Positions 19,269 through 28,158 of a stretch of DNA of 64,000 nucleotides are shown in pieces. The notes below the pieces were generated by a model. It was given only the letters and a program-made list of their open reading frames with translations. It searched no databases and was not told the origin of the DNA. Each line of letters starts with the position of its first letter. The first letter of the stretch is position 1. The stretch is from NCBI RefSeq assembly GCF_002836415.1, contig NZ_PJBP01000116.1, forward strand, positions 1 to 64,000, in the 5' to 3' direction. This DNA is from Psychromonas sp. MB-3u-54 (lineage in GTDB: Bacteria > Pseudomonadota > Gammaproteobacteria > Enterobacterales > Psychromonadaceae). The position numbers were made by a program, and so were the translations under genes.

Positions 19269-19748
19269 TTATGCAATATACTGCACATTGATAATTTCAT
19301 AATCAATAGTACCACCAGGTGTTACGATCGAAATTTCATCATTTAGCGCTTTGCCAATCAAACCACGTGCAAGCGGAGAACTAACTGAAATCAAATTTAT
19401 TTTTATATTAGCTTCGTCATCACCAACAATTTTATAAGTCACTTCTGCATCGGTGTCGACATTCACAATAGTGACCGTAGCGCCAAAAATAACCTTGCCA
19501 TTATTGGTTATATTAGTGATATCAATAATGCGTGCATTGGATAATTTAGCTTCAATATCCTGAATACGTCCTTCACAAAAACCTTGTTGTTCACGCGCAG
19601 CGTGATATTCCGCATTTTCTTTTAAATCGCCGTGCTCACGAGCCTCCGCAATTGCCTTGACAATCTCAGGACGAGTGACTGTTTTTAACAGTGTTAATTC
19701 GCTGCGTAATTTAGCAGCACCATTAGCTGTCATTGGATATTGAACCAT
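19269..19748 (-). CDS. greA: Transcription elongation factor GreA
   Basis: GreA enters the secondary channel of RNA polymerase and stimulates transcript cleavage in backtracked complexes. The length is 159 residues. An N-terminal antiparallel coiled coil carries the acidic tip ([17 protein letters not shown]), followed by an FKBP-like C-terminal domain ([15 protein letters not shown]). It is convergent with yhbY. Confidence 0.97.
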   Translation of the reverse strand: MVQYPMTANGAAKLRSELTLLKTVTRPEIVKAIAEAREHGDLKENAEYHAAREQQGFCEGRIQDIEAKLSNARIIDITNITNNGKVIFGATVTIVNVDTDAEVTYKIVGDDEANIKINLISVSSPLARGLIGKALNDEISIVTPGGTIDYEIINVQYIA

Positions 19749-19825
19749 TAAAAATTACCTTTTTTGACACAATGTTTGTGTTTGTACTCTCTGGATTAAC
19801 ATCCATTTTACGATAATTTTCAGCT

Positions 19826-20599
19826 TTAGTCATTGTCTAACGAAAATAATGAACGAGTATTGTTATAAAGTTGCGAGGCTAAACATTTTTTCGATTCAAC
19901 CCGCAACATCGCCAGCGATTCAAAAATATGCAACAAATTAAGCGGTGTATTATCAGACTGCGCTTGTTGGTAGATAGGCATACCGGGCGCATCGGTTTCT
20001 AACACTAATGACTCAAGCGGTAATAGTGAAATTGTTTCTCTCGTGGTGATCGAATTTGGATAGGTTATCACGCCGCCAACCCCGATTTTGAAGCCTAATT
20101 TAATAAACTCTAAAGCCAGCTCGTAACTGCCGGAAAAAGCATGATAAACCCCTCCCTGAGTAAATTTTAATTGGCGTAATATTTCCAGCACTCGGCCCTG
20201 TTTTTTTACAACATGTAAAATAACCGGTAATTCAAGTTGTTGTGCAATTGCTAACTGCGCTGTAAAAATAGACTCTTGAACCTCCATCGGGGTTTTAATA
20301 AATTTGTCTAAACCAATTTCCCCCAGTGCAACACACTGCATATTTTTATGTTCAAGCAGCGTTTGTAAATACTGCAAATCACCCGGCTTAAAATCATCAA
20401 GAAAATGCGGGTGATACCCTAATGCATAATACAAATTAGAATGGTTCTCACATAACTCGATTATCTGCTCCCAATTCCCCCTATGGGTCGCCGGAATAAT
20501 CACTTTGGTAATCTTATTTTGTTGTAATTGTTGCAGCAATCTTTCGCGTTGAATATCAAAACACGCAAAGTTTAGATGGCAGTGGCTATCGATAAACAT
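19826..20599 (-). CDS. TatD-family metal-dependent hydrolase (YjjV-like)
   Basis: A TIM-barrel metal-dependent nuclease or hydrolase. From the ATG at 20599 it has 257 residues and begins with the metal-binding FIDSHCHLNF; upstream in-frame codons lack family similarity. Other metal and core blocks are ALGYHPHF, ALGEIGLDKF, LPVILHV, YHAFSGS and LETDAPGMP. The pattern is closer to E. coli YjjV than to TatD or YcfH. It stands alone, next to the repeat-rich stretch upstream. Confidence 0.88.
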   Translation of the reverse strand: MFIDSHCHLNFACFDIQRERLLQQLQQNKITKVIIPATHRGNWEQIIELCENHSNLYYALGYHPHFLDDFKPGDLQYLQTLLEHKNMQCVALGEIGLDKFIKTPMEVQESIFTAQLAIAQQLELPVILHVVKKQGRVLEILRQLKFTQGGVYHAFSGSYELALEFIKLGFKIGVGGVITYPNSITTRETISLLPLESLVLETDAPGMPIYQQAQSDNTPLNLLHIFESLAMLRVESKKCLASQLYNNTRSLFSLDND

Positions 20600-20672
20600 A
20601 GAGTCTCGTGGTTTACCCAAAAGATTCATTATAAGCACTAAAGAGCATTAATAAAAGGCGAAGAGCGCACCC

Positions 20673-20719
20673 TGCGAGCTGCGAGCTATCGAGCTTTCGG
20701 GCTTCGGGCTTTCGAGCTG
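20673..20719. repeat. Short heptamer-repeat stretch upstream of the TatD gene
   Basis: About six tandem 7- to 8-base units of the type TGCGAGC, TATCGAGC, CGGGCTT and TCGAGCT. It is the first member, by coordinate, of the array family that fills gaps up to 34 kb. Confidence 0.55.
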
Positions 20720-20730
20720 AATAGTTATCG

Positions 20731-20777
20731 GTAGGGTGCATTTCATGCACCGCAATCGGTGCTGAAGCGCACCCTAC
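20731..20777. repeat. REP-like inverted-repeat element
   Basis: GTAGGGTGC at 20731-20739 is complementary to GCACCCTAC at 20769-20777. Inside is a second hairpin, GGTGCAT-TTC-ATGCACC (20735-20751). Related partial copies occur near 21777, 22174-22197, 22303-22326, 24416 and 24671. The layout is that of small non-coding dispersed elements. Confidence 0.65.
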
Positions 20778-20810
20778 GCACTACAAAAAACCAATGCAGC
20801 TACGAAGATT

Positions 20811-21190
20811 CCCGACCGTTTTTCTTGTGGTGAACAATTCCTTTAGCAAATGTAATCCTGGAGCGACAAATTTTTCAGGAAAAAATTTGAACGTTGGAAT
20901 TTACGACAACGACCTGAAAGGCGTAGGGCAGGACGCCCGAAGTCATTTACGTCAGTTCAGGTTTATGAGCGGGCTAAGCTCTGCGTGCCCTTGTTGTCTC
21001 CCCTAAGTTCGGCTCTGCACAGGGATGTGCTGTCCGAACTGGTGCGTTAAAAACAGGTGGGCAACGCAAGATAAAAAAACGTCTGAGCGGCTTTTCTCTT
21101 GCTTACTTCTCTTTGGCCGTTCAAAGAACATGACTCCCTCGAACTGCGAAACTGCGTTTCGGTTTCTCATCATCTAGTCGCCTTCAAGGC
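20811..21190. repeat. Dispersed structured element, copy A
   Basis: The copy starts with ACCGTTTTTCTTG and its core ends with CAAGATAAAAAAACGT (20815-21082), an imperfect terminal inverted repeat. Unlike copies B and C it contains an extra module of about 130 bases (CCTGGAGCGAC... to GAGCGGGC). The core hairpin is AGTTCGG (21006-21012) with CCGAACT (21034-21040), enclosing GCACA/TGTGC. A shared tail follows, with CGAAAC-TGC-GTTTCG near 21146. Confidence 0.75.
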
Positions 21191-21197
21191 GAGTAAA

Positions 21198-21235
21198 AGC
21201 ATTCAAGGATTCAAGCATTCAAGGATTCAAGCATT
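21198..21235. repeat. 16-base tandem repeat
   Basis: The unit GCATTCAAGGATTCAA occurs twice in a row with a partial third copy. It is inserted where the shared tail of element copy A ends. Confidence 0.7.
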
Positions 21236-21242
21236 TTACCCG

Positions 21243-21680
21243 CCGAGCCTAAAGGCTCAGTTCCTAAAATATAATTGCTTAGCTTAAAAAACTAAACATG
21301 CCGGCTAGCGTCTATTCTTCCCGTACGTTTTTCTTGGGCTGAACAATTCCTTTAGCAAATGAAATCATGGACGATTTCATTAGGCTTGGCTCTGCACATG
21401 GATGTGCTGTCCAAGCCGGTGCGTTAAAAAGGAGTTGGGCAGTGCAAGATAAAAAAACGTCTAGGCGAATTAAACGACAGTTTAGGTTCATGAGCGGGAC
21501 AGGCTCTGCCGTCCCTGTATCCGCTTTTCTCTTGCTTACTTCTCTTTGGCCGTTCAAAGAACATGACTCCCTCGAACTGCGAAACTGCGTTTCGGTTTCT
21601 CATCATCTAGTCGCAGTCAAGGGCGAAAGACCAACAATGAAAGCTAAACCAAAAGCTCACAAGCGAAGGCTTATAGCAAA
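21243..21680. repeat. Dispersed structured element, copy B
   Basis: A lead-in hairpin, GAGCCT-AA-AGGCTC, is followed by an AT-rich stretch also present in copy D. The core (21325-21460, 136 bases) runs from ACGTTTTTCTTG to AAAAAAACGT. Hairpin 1 is GAAATC-ATGGAC-GATTTC (21361-21378). Hairpin 2 is GGCTTGG (21383-21389) with CCAAGCC (21411-21417), enclosing GCACAT-GG-ATGTGC. The tail carries the CGAAAC-TGC-GTTTCG hairpin and a block near 21633 beginning ACAATGAAAGC. Confidence 0.78.
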
Positions 21681-21880
21681 AAAATTAAATTACGATCTTA
21701 ATTAATGGGATTGGTATTACATTATCGGTAAGGTCGATTTTATACACCGCAAGCAGAAAATCGGTGCTAAAGCGCACCCGACGAGCTACGAAACTGCGTT
21801 TCAGCTTATCATCATTTATTCGCTGTCAAAGGCGGAACCACCAACAACGAAAGTTACACCAAGCCAATACGACTACGAAA

Positions 21881-22150
21881 ATTCCCGTACGTTTTTCTTG
21901 GGCTGAACAATTCCTTTAGCAAATGAAATCATGGACGATTTCATTAGGCTTGGCTCTGCACATGGATGTGCTGTCCAAGCCGGTGCGTTAAAAAGGAGTT
22001 GGGCAGTGCAAGATAAAAAAACGTCTCGGGCGGCTTTTCTCTTGCTTACTTCTCTTTGGCCGTTCAAAGAGAAGTAAAGTCGCCGTCAAAGGCGAAAGAC
22101 CAACAATGAAAGCTAAACCAAAAGCTCACAAGCGAAGGCCTACAAAAAAC
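21881..22150. repeat. Dispersed structured element, copy C
   Basis: The core (21889-22024) has the same 136-base length as copy B and is practically identical to it, including hairpin 2 (GGCTTGG at 21947-21953, CCAAGCC at 21975-21981). Its tail is shortened: the CGAAAC/GTTTCG hairpin is absent. Between copies B and C (21681-21880) there is no gene, only a partial element related to the flanking repeat at 24.4 kb. Confidence 0.78.
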
Positions 22151-22400
22151 CAATGTGTCATCATCATCCAAATCGGTGCGCGGAGCGCACCCTACGAACT
22201 GAGTTTCTCGCCGTCAAAGGCGAAAAGCTCAACAAAAAAAGTTAAACCAGACGCCTTAAGCGAAAGCCTACAAAGAACCAATGTGATGTCACCACACAAA
22301 TCGGTGCGCGCAGCGCACCCTACGAACGGCGTTTCGGTTTCTCGCTATCAAAGGTGAAACCACCAGCAATACAAGTTACACCAAAAGCACAGATTCAAAT
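22079..22400. repeat. 128-base tandem repeat with GGTGCGC/GCGCACC hairpins
   Basis: A block starting AGCGAAGGCCTAC at 22131 recurs at 22259, a period of 128 bases. Each copy contains GGTGCGC-NNN-GCGCACC followed by CTACGAAC. No gene is seen here. It is the tail of copy C, duplicated and merged with the REP-like element. Confidence 0.6.
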
Positions 22401-22475
22401 ATCAACTAATCGAAGGGGATTACTTTCTGGGGCAAAAGCTAATTGAAAACCTAAACCCCAGCAAAGAGAAGTGAA

Positions 22476-24062
22476 TTAATGCTCGCGCGTTTTTCTAAAA
22501 CGAACATCCGGGTAGCGTTCGATAGCAAGATTTAGATTGACCATAGTCGGCGCAATGTAGGTGAGGTTATTACTGCCGTCTAAGGCTAAATTATCGTAAG
22601 CTTTTTTCTCAAATTCAGCCATTTTCACAGGGTTATCACTTTCAACCCAAAGGGCCGTTGCAACACTAATGCCCTCATAAATAGCATCCACTTTGTATTC
22701 CGATTTTAAACGTTGCACAACCACTTCAAATTGAAGCACACCCACAGCGCCAACGATTAAATCATTACTGCGCAGCGGTCTGAAAACTTGTACAGCTCCC
22801 TCTTCAGACAGTTGCATTAAACCTTTCAACAGCTGTTTTTGTTTGAGCGGATCAAGCAAACGAATACGGCGGAACATTTCCGGTGCGAAATTAGGAATAC
22901 CAGCGAATTTAAGCGTTTCACCACTAGTAAATGTATCACCGATTTGAATAGTACCGTGGTTGTGTAAACCAATAATATCACCGGGATATGCTTCTTCAGT
23001 AGCGGTTCTGTCACCCGCCATAAAGGTAACCGCATCGGAAATACTGACCATTTTACCGGTGCGGACATGATGCATTTTCATGCCTTTTTCATATTTCCCG
23101 GCACAAACACGCATAAAGGCAATCCTATCACGATGCTTAGGATCCATATTTGCTTGAATTTTAAAAACAAAGCCGGAAAAAACATTCTCAAGAGGTTCAA
23201 CAATACGTTGCTTTGCAGCGCGGGATAATGGTTTTGGCGCCCACTCAACAAGGCCGTCCAGGACATGATCAACACCAAAGTTACCCAGTGCAGTACCAAA
23301 ATAAACCGGTGTTAATTCACCTTTTAAAAACAGCTCATGATCAAATTTATGCGAGGCGCCGACAACCAATTCCAACTCTTCACGCAGGTCGTGAATATGG
23401 TTAGGCAGTACGCTTTCAAGCTCCGGATTATCCAGCCCTTTAATAGTACGCACCTCTTGAATAGTGTGCCCCTGACCCGATGAATAAAGTATTACCTCAT
23501 CACGTAACAGATCATAAATACCTTTAAATTCTTTACCCATTCCGATAGGCCAAGTAATAGGCGCACAGGCAATATTTAAGACAGCTTCAACTTCATCCAT
23601 TAAATCAACCGGATCCCGAGTTTCACGATCGCACTTATTCATGAAGGTTATAATCGGCGTATCACGTAAACGGGTGACTTCCATTAATTTAATAGTACGT
23701 TGCTCAACACCTTTTGCGGCGTCAATGACCATTAAACAAGAATCAACCGCCGTTAAAGTACGGTAAGTATCTTCCGAGAAATCTTCGTGTCCGGGAGTAT
23801 CTAATAAATTAACTAATCTGTCTTTATAGGGAAACTGCATTACCGAGGTAGTGATAGAGATACCACGATCTTTCTCCATCTCCATCCAATCAGATTTTGC
23901 ATGCTGACCAGATTTTTTACCCTTAACGGTTCCTGCTTTTTGTAACGCGTTTCCAAATAATAAAACTTTTTCAGTGATAGTTGTTTTACCTGCATCGGGG
24001 TGAGAGATGATCGCAAATGTTCTTCTCTTCTCTACATTCTCTATAATGTCTTTACTTGTCAT
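22476..24062 (-). CDS. prfC: Peptide chain release factor 3
   Basis: RF3 is the GTPase that ejects RF1 and RF2 from the ribosome after peptide release. The length is 528 residues. G-domain motifs are [13 protein letters not shown] (G1), [12 protein letters not shown] (G3) and NKCDR (G4), followed by the beta-barrel domain II and the RF3-specific C-terminal domain. It is alone, with repeat DNA on both sides. A 22-base perfect palindrome lies 18 bases upstream of its ATG. Confidence 0.97.
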   Translation of the reverse strand: MTSKDIIENVEKRRTFAIISHPDAGKTTITEKVLLFGNALQKAGTVKGKKSGQHAKSDWMEMEKDRGISITTSVMQFPYKDRLVNLLDTPGHEDFSEDTYRTLTAVDSCLMVIDAAKGVEQRTIKLMEVTRLRDTPIITFMNKCDRETRDPVDLMDEVEAVLNIACAPITWPIGMGKEFKGIYDLLRDEVILYSSGQGHTIQEVRTIKGLDNPELESVLPNHIHDLREELELVVGASHKFDHELFLKGELTPVYFGTALGNFGVDHVLDGLVEWAPKPLSRAAKQRIVEPLENVFSGFVFKIQANMDPKHRDRIAFMRVCAGKYEKGMKMHHVRTGKMVSISDAVTFMAGDRTATEEAYPGDIIGLHNHGTIQIGDTFTSGETLKFAGIPNFAPEMFRRIRLLDPLKQKQLLKGLMQLSEEGAVQVFRPLRSNDLIVGAVGVLQFEVVVQRLKSEYKVDAIYEGISVATALWVESDNPVKMAEFEKKAYDNLALDGSNNLTYIAPTMVNLNLAIERYPDVRFRKTREH

Positions 24063-24080
24063 TCTTTATTATCTCGAATT

Positions 24081-24102
24081 TTGTGCACCAGCTGGTGCAC
24101 AA
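24081..24102. promoter_or_regulatory. Perfect 22-base palindrome in the prfC leader
   Basis: TTGTGCACCAG is followed directly by CTGGTGCACAA. It is 18 bases upstream of the prfC start. It could be an operator for a dimeric repressor or an RNA hairpin that shields the weak ribosome-binding site. The following stretch to 24365 shows no gene. Confidence 0.5.
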
Positions 24103-24365
24103 TAATTTTTAAAAGGATTCATGAATATATTTTTGCGATTATAGCAAATTCAGCAAAGCAATTCATTTAATATCAGTAATAGCAATTCCACTAATGAGGT
24201 GATCTATTTAGACAACCGAAAAACCCATCAAAGCACGGCATTGATTGCAGTCATATCCAAAGAGATTAAAAGTTTAATGATTTGTTTTTTTGGTATTTAT
24301 GAATATAGGCGAGCGTGAAATGTTTTTATCAGGGATCTAGAGAGTACCAACACTCTGTTCAACAG

Positions 24366-24425
24366 ATTGAATCAACATAATAGGCTAATTAATGGAATGG
24401 GTATTATCTTATTCGTAGGGTGCAT
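24366..24425. repeat. 60-base direct repeat, left copy
   Basis: This 60-base block recurs at 24621-24680 with three differences. It starts ATTGAATC and ends GTAGGGTGCAT. The two copies flank the 24.4-24.6 kb heptamer array. A diverged relative lies near 21700. Confidence 0.85.
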
Positions 24426-24426
24426 C

Positions 24427-24618
24427 CTAGCTTTCGAGCTTTCGGGCTTCGGGCGTCGGGCTTCGAGCGTCGGGCTTCGAGCGTCGAGCTTTCGAGCGTC
24501 GAGCGTCGAGCGTCGAGCTTTCGAGCGTCGAGCGGCGGGCTTCGAGCTTCGAGCTTTCGAGCTTTCGGGCGGCGGGCTTCGAGCTTCGAGCTTTCGAGCT
24601 TTCGGGCGGCGGGCGGCG
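24427..24618. repeat. CGRGCNN heptamer array flanked by direct repeats
   Basis: About 26 tandem units of the type CGAGCGT, CGGGCTT and CGGGCGG, with some 8-base units (CGAGCTTT). Near the right end a 37-base block of several units is repeated twice in tandem. Both strands stay open through it, but the translation is a low-complexity reflection of the repeat. Confidence 0.85.
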
Positions 24619-24620
24619 AA

Positions 24621-24680
24621 ATTGAATCGACATGATAGGTTAATTAATGGAATGGGTATTATCTTATTCGTAGGGTGCAT
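24621..24680. repeat. 60-base direct repeat, right copy
   Basis: It matches 24366-24425 at 57 of 60 positions. It continues into a REP-like hairpin (GGTGCAT-TTT-ATGCACC, about 24675-24691) that the left copy has lost at the array junction. From 24692 to 24954 no gene is seen. Confidence 0.85.
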
Positions 24681-24954
24681 TTTATGCACCGCAGGCAGCA
24701 GCAATCGGTACGTGAAGCGCTACGAGCTACGAGCTACATCCTATTAAGCAGGCTAGCCGAGGATGGTAAAACGTTAGGCATCAGGTAGAGCAGGTAAAAA
24801 CACTTTGCTAAAGGAAATGGGCAAATCTGATCACTTAATTATTTTTCGAGATAAAAGCGTTTTAATCTCGACATGTGTGACGCTTAGCATTCTAGTTAAA
24901 TACTCCGCATCAAAGCGTCACAGGTTGTACTAAGATAAATAATACGCAGTTTTT

Positions 24955-25043
24955 AAGCAGTAAGCGGGAAGCAAGGAGCGGGAAGCAGTAAGCGGGAAGC
25001 AAGGAGCGGGAAGCAGTAAGCGGGAAGCAGTAAACAGTAAATA
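24955..25043. repeat. GCGGGAA/GCAGTAA heptamer array
   Basis: Eleven or so 7-base units (GCAGTAA, GCGGGAA, GCAAGGA) in tandem. The fixed GC core and period match the other arrays, but the variable bases are its own. It lies just upstream of the exported-protein gene. Confidence 0.85.
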
Positions 25044-25084
25044 GGATGAGTAATAACCCCAATACAGACCCTAATGGAGGCGCT

Positions 25085-25477
25085 ATGAAACAAGTCATTG
25101 CATTTTTTATTTTCCTGCTGATATCTTTAAATACCCAGGCACAGGGAAATTCCAGCTTTAATAGTGAAATGGGTCATTTTGCTGGCGGTGCTTTTTCAGC
25201 CGCTGCGACTGTGGTTATAGTAGATAAATATTTTCCTGAACAAAACAGCGCTTGGGTAGGATTTGCACTCACCAGCACAATAGATGCATTACTTGAATAT
25301 CGTCAATATCAGTTAGGTGATAACTCCGCAAGTGATGCCTTGCTCGATGCCTCATCGCATGCATTAGGCGCTGCATTAGGTGCCTATCTTACGGATAAAT
25401 ACATTATCACCCCCACCGTCGCATTCGATGCAAATAACAATGTTTATACCGGCATTAATATTGCATTCGATTTTTAA
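25085..25477 (+). CDS. Small exported protein of unknown function
   Basis: From the ATG at 25085 (GGAGG four bases upstream) this is a 130-residue protein. It has a signal peptide, KQVIAFFIFLLISLNTQAQ, with cleavage likely after the AQA-type site. The mature part has GHFAGGAFSAAATVV and HALGAALGAYLTDKY, glycine/alanine-rich hydrophobic stretches that recall small outer-membrane or YfiM-like proteins. That resemblance is too weak to name a family. The last residues (INIAFDF) end in phenylalanine, as outer-membrane proteins often do. Confidence 0.65.
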   Translation: MKQVIAFFIFLLISLNTQAQGNSSFNSEMGHFAGGAFSAAATVVIVDKYFPEQNSAWVGFALTSTIDALLEYRQYQLGDNSASDALLDASSHALGAALGAYLTDKYIITPTVAFDANNNVYTGINIAFDF

Positions 25478-25666
25478 ATTAAGCCTTAGATAATCATATC
25501 GCTAAGGCGCAATAAAAAACCAGAAATGGCGCTTTTATGTCTTTTCATCATCAGTAACTTGCCTTTAAAATCTATTTTTATTCACTCGATTAATAACAGG
25601 CAGAAATAAAGACAAATACCTGTTAAAATAATTCACTCAAAATTATTTAATGTCAAATGGTGAACC

Positions 25667-25954
25667 ATGAAAATATTAGTACGTAACCTTGCTGCGGCAA
25701 CCACTGAAGAAAAATTAAACAGCTTATTTGTAGAATATGGCACCGTACAATCTTGCAGCTTAGTACTTGATAAAGTGACAGGAAAATCCAAAGGTTTTGG
25801 GTTTGTAGAAATGCCAAAGGTTGGCGAAGCAAAAGCGGCGATGAAAACATTAAACGGTTACAAATTAGCCGGTAATTTCATTCGCGTAAAAAAAGCAGAA
25901 TCTAAAGCCGAAGCGGTTGAAGATTCAGCAACCACTGCAGAAAAAAAGGCCTAA
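25667..25954 (+). CDS. Small RRM-type RNA-binding protein
   Basis: The 95-residue protein is one RNA-recognition motif with a short Ala/Glu/Lys-rich tail. RNP2 is ILVRNL near the start and RNP1 is KGFGFVEM near residue 44. Single-RRM proteins of this size are common in cold-adapted marine bacteria and cyanobacteria, where several respond to cold (family knowledge). It may act as an RNA chaperone. The gene stands alone, with a heptamer array right after its stop codon. Confidence 0.9.
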   Translation: MKILVRNLAAATTEEKLNSLFVEYGTVQSCSLVLDKVTGKSKGFGFVEMPKVGEAKAAMKTLNGYKLAGNFIRVKKAESKAEAVEDSATTAEKKA

Positions 25955-25965
25955 CAAGGGTATCA

Positions 25966-26216
25966 GCTATCAGCTATCAGCCGATAGCCGATAGCCTTCA
26001 GTTTTCAGCTCTCAGCCTTCTGTCCTTAACTCTCAACTCATCGCTCGTAGCTCCCAACTCGTAGCCCGCCACTCGCAGCCGATAGCCGTCAGCCGATAGC
26101 CTTCAGTTTTCAGCTCTCAGCCTTCTGTCCTTAACTCTCAACTCATCGCTCGTAGCTCCCAACTCGTAGCCCGCCACTCGCAGCCGATAGCCGTCAGCCG
26201 ATAGCCATCAGCCTTC
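25966..26216. repeat. AGCYNNN heptamer array with a 105-base duplication
   Basis: About 35 units of the type AGCTATC, AGCCGAT, AACTCGT fill the whole gap between the RRM gene and the convergent DHH gene. Bases 25986-26090 are repeated exactly at 26091-26195. The 105-base unit equals 15 heptamers, and a partial third copy follows. Confidence 0.9.
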
Positions 26217-26217
26217 C

Positions 26218-27177
26218 TTAAGCTTGATAAAAACCTTCAACACTATCAATAAACGCGCTTAATTTATCCTTAGGCAGTTTATTAATCCCGGCAGCGGCGG
26301 CACGTCCGCCTCCCGTGGTAAATTGACTGCAGAGTTCACCCGCTCCCTGCTTATTGCTTAGCGGTGCGCGCAGTGAGACCAAATAACTGCCGTCGGCATT
26401 TTCGGTTAATACAGCATGGGCAGAATTCGGCCCTTGGTTTGCGAGTAAATTGCCATATACCCCGCCGATACGACGCGCCCAGGCAGCATTAGGCAGAATA
26501 TAGACAGAAAGCAGCTCACTGCGATAATTTGCCGAGACCGCTAATGCTTCTTCCATATCCGATTGATAGGCCTGCTGCAATTGTTTAAAGGGGGAGGCCT
26601 TATCGGCAATAACATCCAATGGCGACAGGTACTTCAGCAATGACTGGTACAAATTGGCCGGATGAAAATGGAGATCATCGATCTTCGCACCATAACCATT
26701 GTAATTAATGAGCGTGCCAAGCTCCTTAAGCTGCTCAGCTTCGATTTTAGTCAGCCCCGCATCCGCCGCTAATTGATCGGCTTTACTTATTAAGTTATCA
26801 CCATAAGCGGCGGTAATAGCCCATTCATGAAACTGTCCATCCAATAATTTATCAATAATTAATGCCGTACAGGTATTAGCGTCTAAATCAATAATTGCCT
26901 GCAGGTTTTCATGCACAGGTATTTCACCCGAACGGTGATGATCGGCATAAAAAACCTCAGCGCCGTTAGACAAAGCCCGGTTTACCCCGTCGATATTTTT
27001 TTCCATCGAGATATCAAGCACGGTTAATTTTTCACCGGCAGCGGGATCAACTTGGCCTACCAGGTTTATATCGCGCTTAACCCCCGTTACCAACTTATTT
27101 TGCTGCGGAGAGGCCAGACGCAATTGCAACAAAGCGATAATGCCATCGGCATCACCATTAAAAACATCGTAATTCAT
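26218..27177 (-). CDS. DHH-family phosphoesterase
   Basis: The protein belongs to the DHH/DHHA1 superfamily (RecJ, exopolyphosphatase and oligonucleotide-degrading relatives). From the ATG at 27177 (AAGGATT upstream) it has 319 residues. The N-terminal metal motif is DVFNGDADGI, followed by LDISMEK and the signature DHHRSGE. The C-terminal DHHA1-type block is GGGRAAAAGI. The frame is open another 75 codons upstream, but only because it runs through heptamer repeats. It is the last gene of the cys cluster. The substrate is unknown; a role in clearing 3'-phosphonucleotides from PAPS use is only speculation. Confidence 0.88.
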   Translation of the reverse strand: MNYDVFNGDADGIIALLQLRLASPQQNKLVTGVKRDINLVGQVDPAAGEKLTVLDISMEKNIDGVNRALSNGAEVFYADHHRSGEIPVHENLQAIIDLDANTCTALIIDKLLDGQFHEWAITAAYGDNLISKADQLAADAGLTKIEAEQLKELGTLINYNGYGAKIDDLHFHPANLYQSLLKYLSPLDVIADKASPFKQLQQAYQSDMEEALAVSANYRSELLSVYILPNAAWARRIGGVYGNLLANQGPNSAHAVLTENADGSYLVSLRAPLSNKQGAGELCSQFTTGGGRAAAAGINKLPKDKLSAFIDSVEGFYQA

Positions 27178-27185
27178 AATAATCC

Positions 27186-27505
27186 TTTTAGAAATAAGCT
27201 GACGGTTATCGGCTATCAGCTGACGGCCAACAGCTATCAGTATCGAGCTGCGAGTATCGAGCTTCGAGCTTCGAGCTTCGAGTGACGAGCTGCGAGTATC
27301 GAGCTTCGAGTGACGAGCTGCGAGTGACGAGCTGCGAGTGTCGAGCTTCGGGTATCGAGCTGCGAGTATCGAGCTTCGAGCTTCGAGCTTTCCAGCCTTC
27401 AAGCTTTCCAGCTTTCCAGCTTTCCAGCTTTCCAGCTTTCCAGCTTTCTGCTCGCAGCCCGCAGCCCGTAACTCCCTGCCCTCCAGCCTTCAAGCTTTCG
27501 CGCCT
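27186..27505. repeat. NNNCGAG heptamer array, then AGCTTTCC octamers
   Basis: It fills the gap between cysC and the DHH gene. Bases about 27240-27385 are 7-base units ending CGAG (TATCGAG, CTGCGAG, CTTCGAG, TGACGAG). Bases about 27385-27450 switch to an 8-base unit AGCTTTCC repeated six times. The edges hold GGCTATC-type units. Confidence 0.9.
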
Positions 27506-28144
27506 TCAGCCCGCTATATATTCCTTCTTCTGCAAATAGGAAATCACTTGCTGTGCACATTCTTGTACCGATTTATCTGCGGTTTGCACATGCACTTCAG
27601 GATTAACAGGTGCTTCATAGGCTGAGTCTATTCCAGTGAAATTTTTAATTTCGCCGGCACGCGCTTTTTGATAAAGCCCCTTAGGGTCGCGCTGTTCACA
27701 AACCGCCAAGGGGGTATCGATAAACACTTCAATAAATTCTCCCTCTGCAAGCAAATCACGCACCATTTGGCGATCTGCATTAAAAGGCGAAATAAAGGCA
27801 CTGGAGACCAGTAAACCTGCATCAACGAATAATTTCGACACTTCTCCAATACGGCGAATATTCTCGATACGCCCTTCATCAGAGAAACCCAAATCCCCAT
27901 TTAGACCATGACGAATATTATCACCGTCTAACACATAGGTTTTAGCGCCCAGTTCATGGAGCATATAATCCACTGCGTTAGCAACAGTCGATTTACCCGA
28001 CCCGCTTAACCCGGTAAACCACAATACCGCCGGTTTATGACCGTTTAATTTAATACGCGACTCATGCGAAACCGCCGCCTTATGCCAAACAACATCCGAT
28101 GACTTATCGCCATCAACTTCTTTATTACTGTAGGGGGTAGACAT
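27506..28144 (-). CDS. cysC: Adenylylsulfate kinase
   Basis: CysC phosphorylates adenosine 5'-phosphosulfate to PAPS, the activated sulfate used by sulfotransferases and by PAPS reductase. The 212 residues are close to the usual length. The P-loop is GLSGSGKST at 45-53, followed by DGDNIRHGL and the conserved [13 protein letters not shown] block. It lies downstream of an SLC13-type permease and cysN, separated by repeat arrays. The order cysD-cysN-permease-cysC is also found in Vibrio. Confidence 0.96.
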   Translation of the reverse strand: MSTPYSNKEVDGDKSSDVVWHKAAVSHESRIKLNGHKPAVLWFTGLSGSGKSTVANAVDYMLHELGAKTYVLDGDNIRHGLNGDLGFSDEGRIENIRRIGEVSKLFVDAGLLVSSAFISPFNADRQMVRDLLAEGEFIEVFIDTPLAVCEQRDPKGLYQKARAGEIKNFTGIDSAYEAPVNPEVHVQTADKSVQECAQQVISYLQKKEYIAG

Positions 28145-28158
28145 AAAATTCTCTTTCT

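Noticed and set aside
20794-22357. Small open frames over the dispersed element copies (for example a frame containing LELRNCVSVSHH)
   Set aside because: Copies differ by indels that change frame, starts are inconsistent, and hairpin conservation explains the similarity better than coding.
27178-27402. 75-residue N-terminal extension of the DHH phosphoesterase
   Set aside because: It is encoded entirely by the heptamer array; the ATG at 27177 has a ribosome-binding site and starts at the conserved metal motif.
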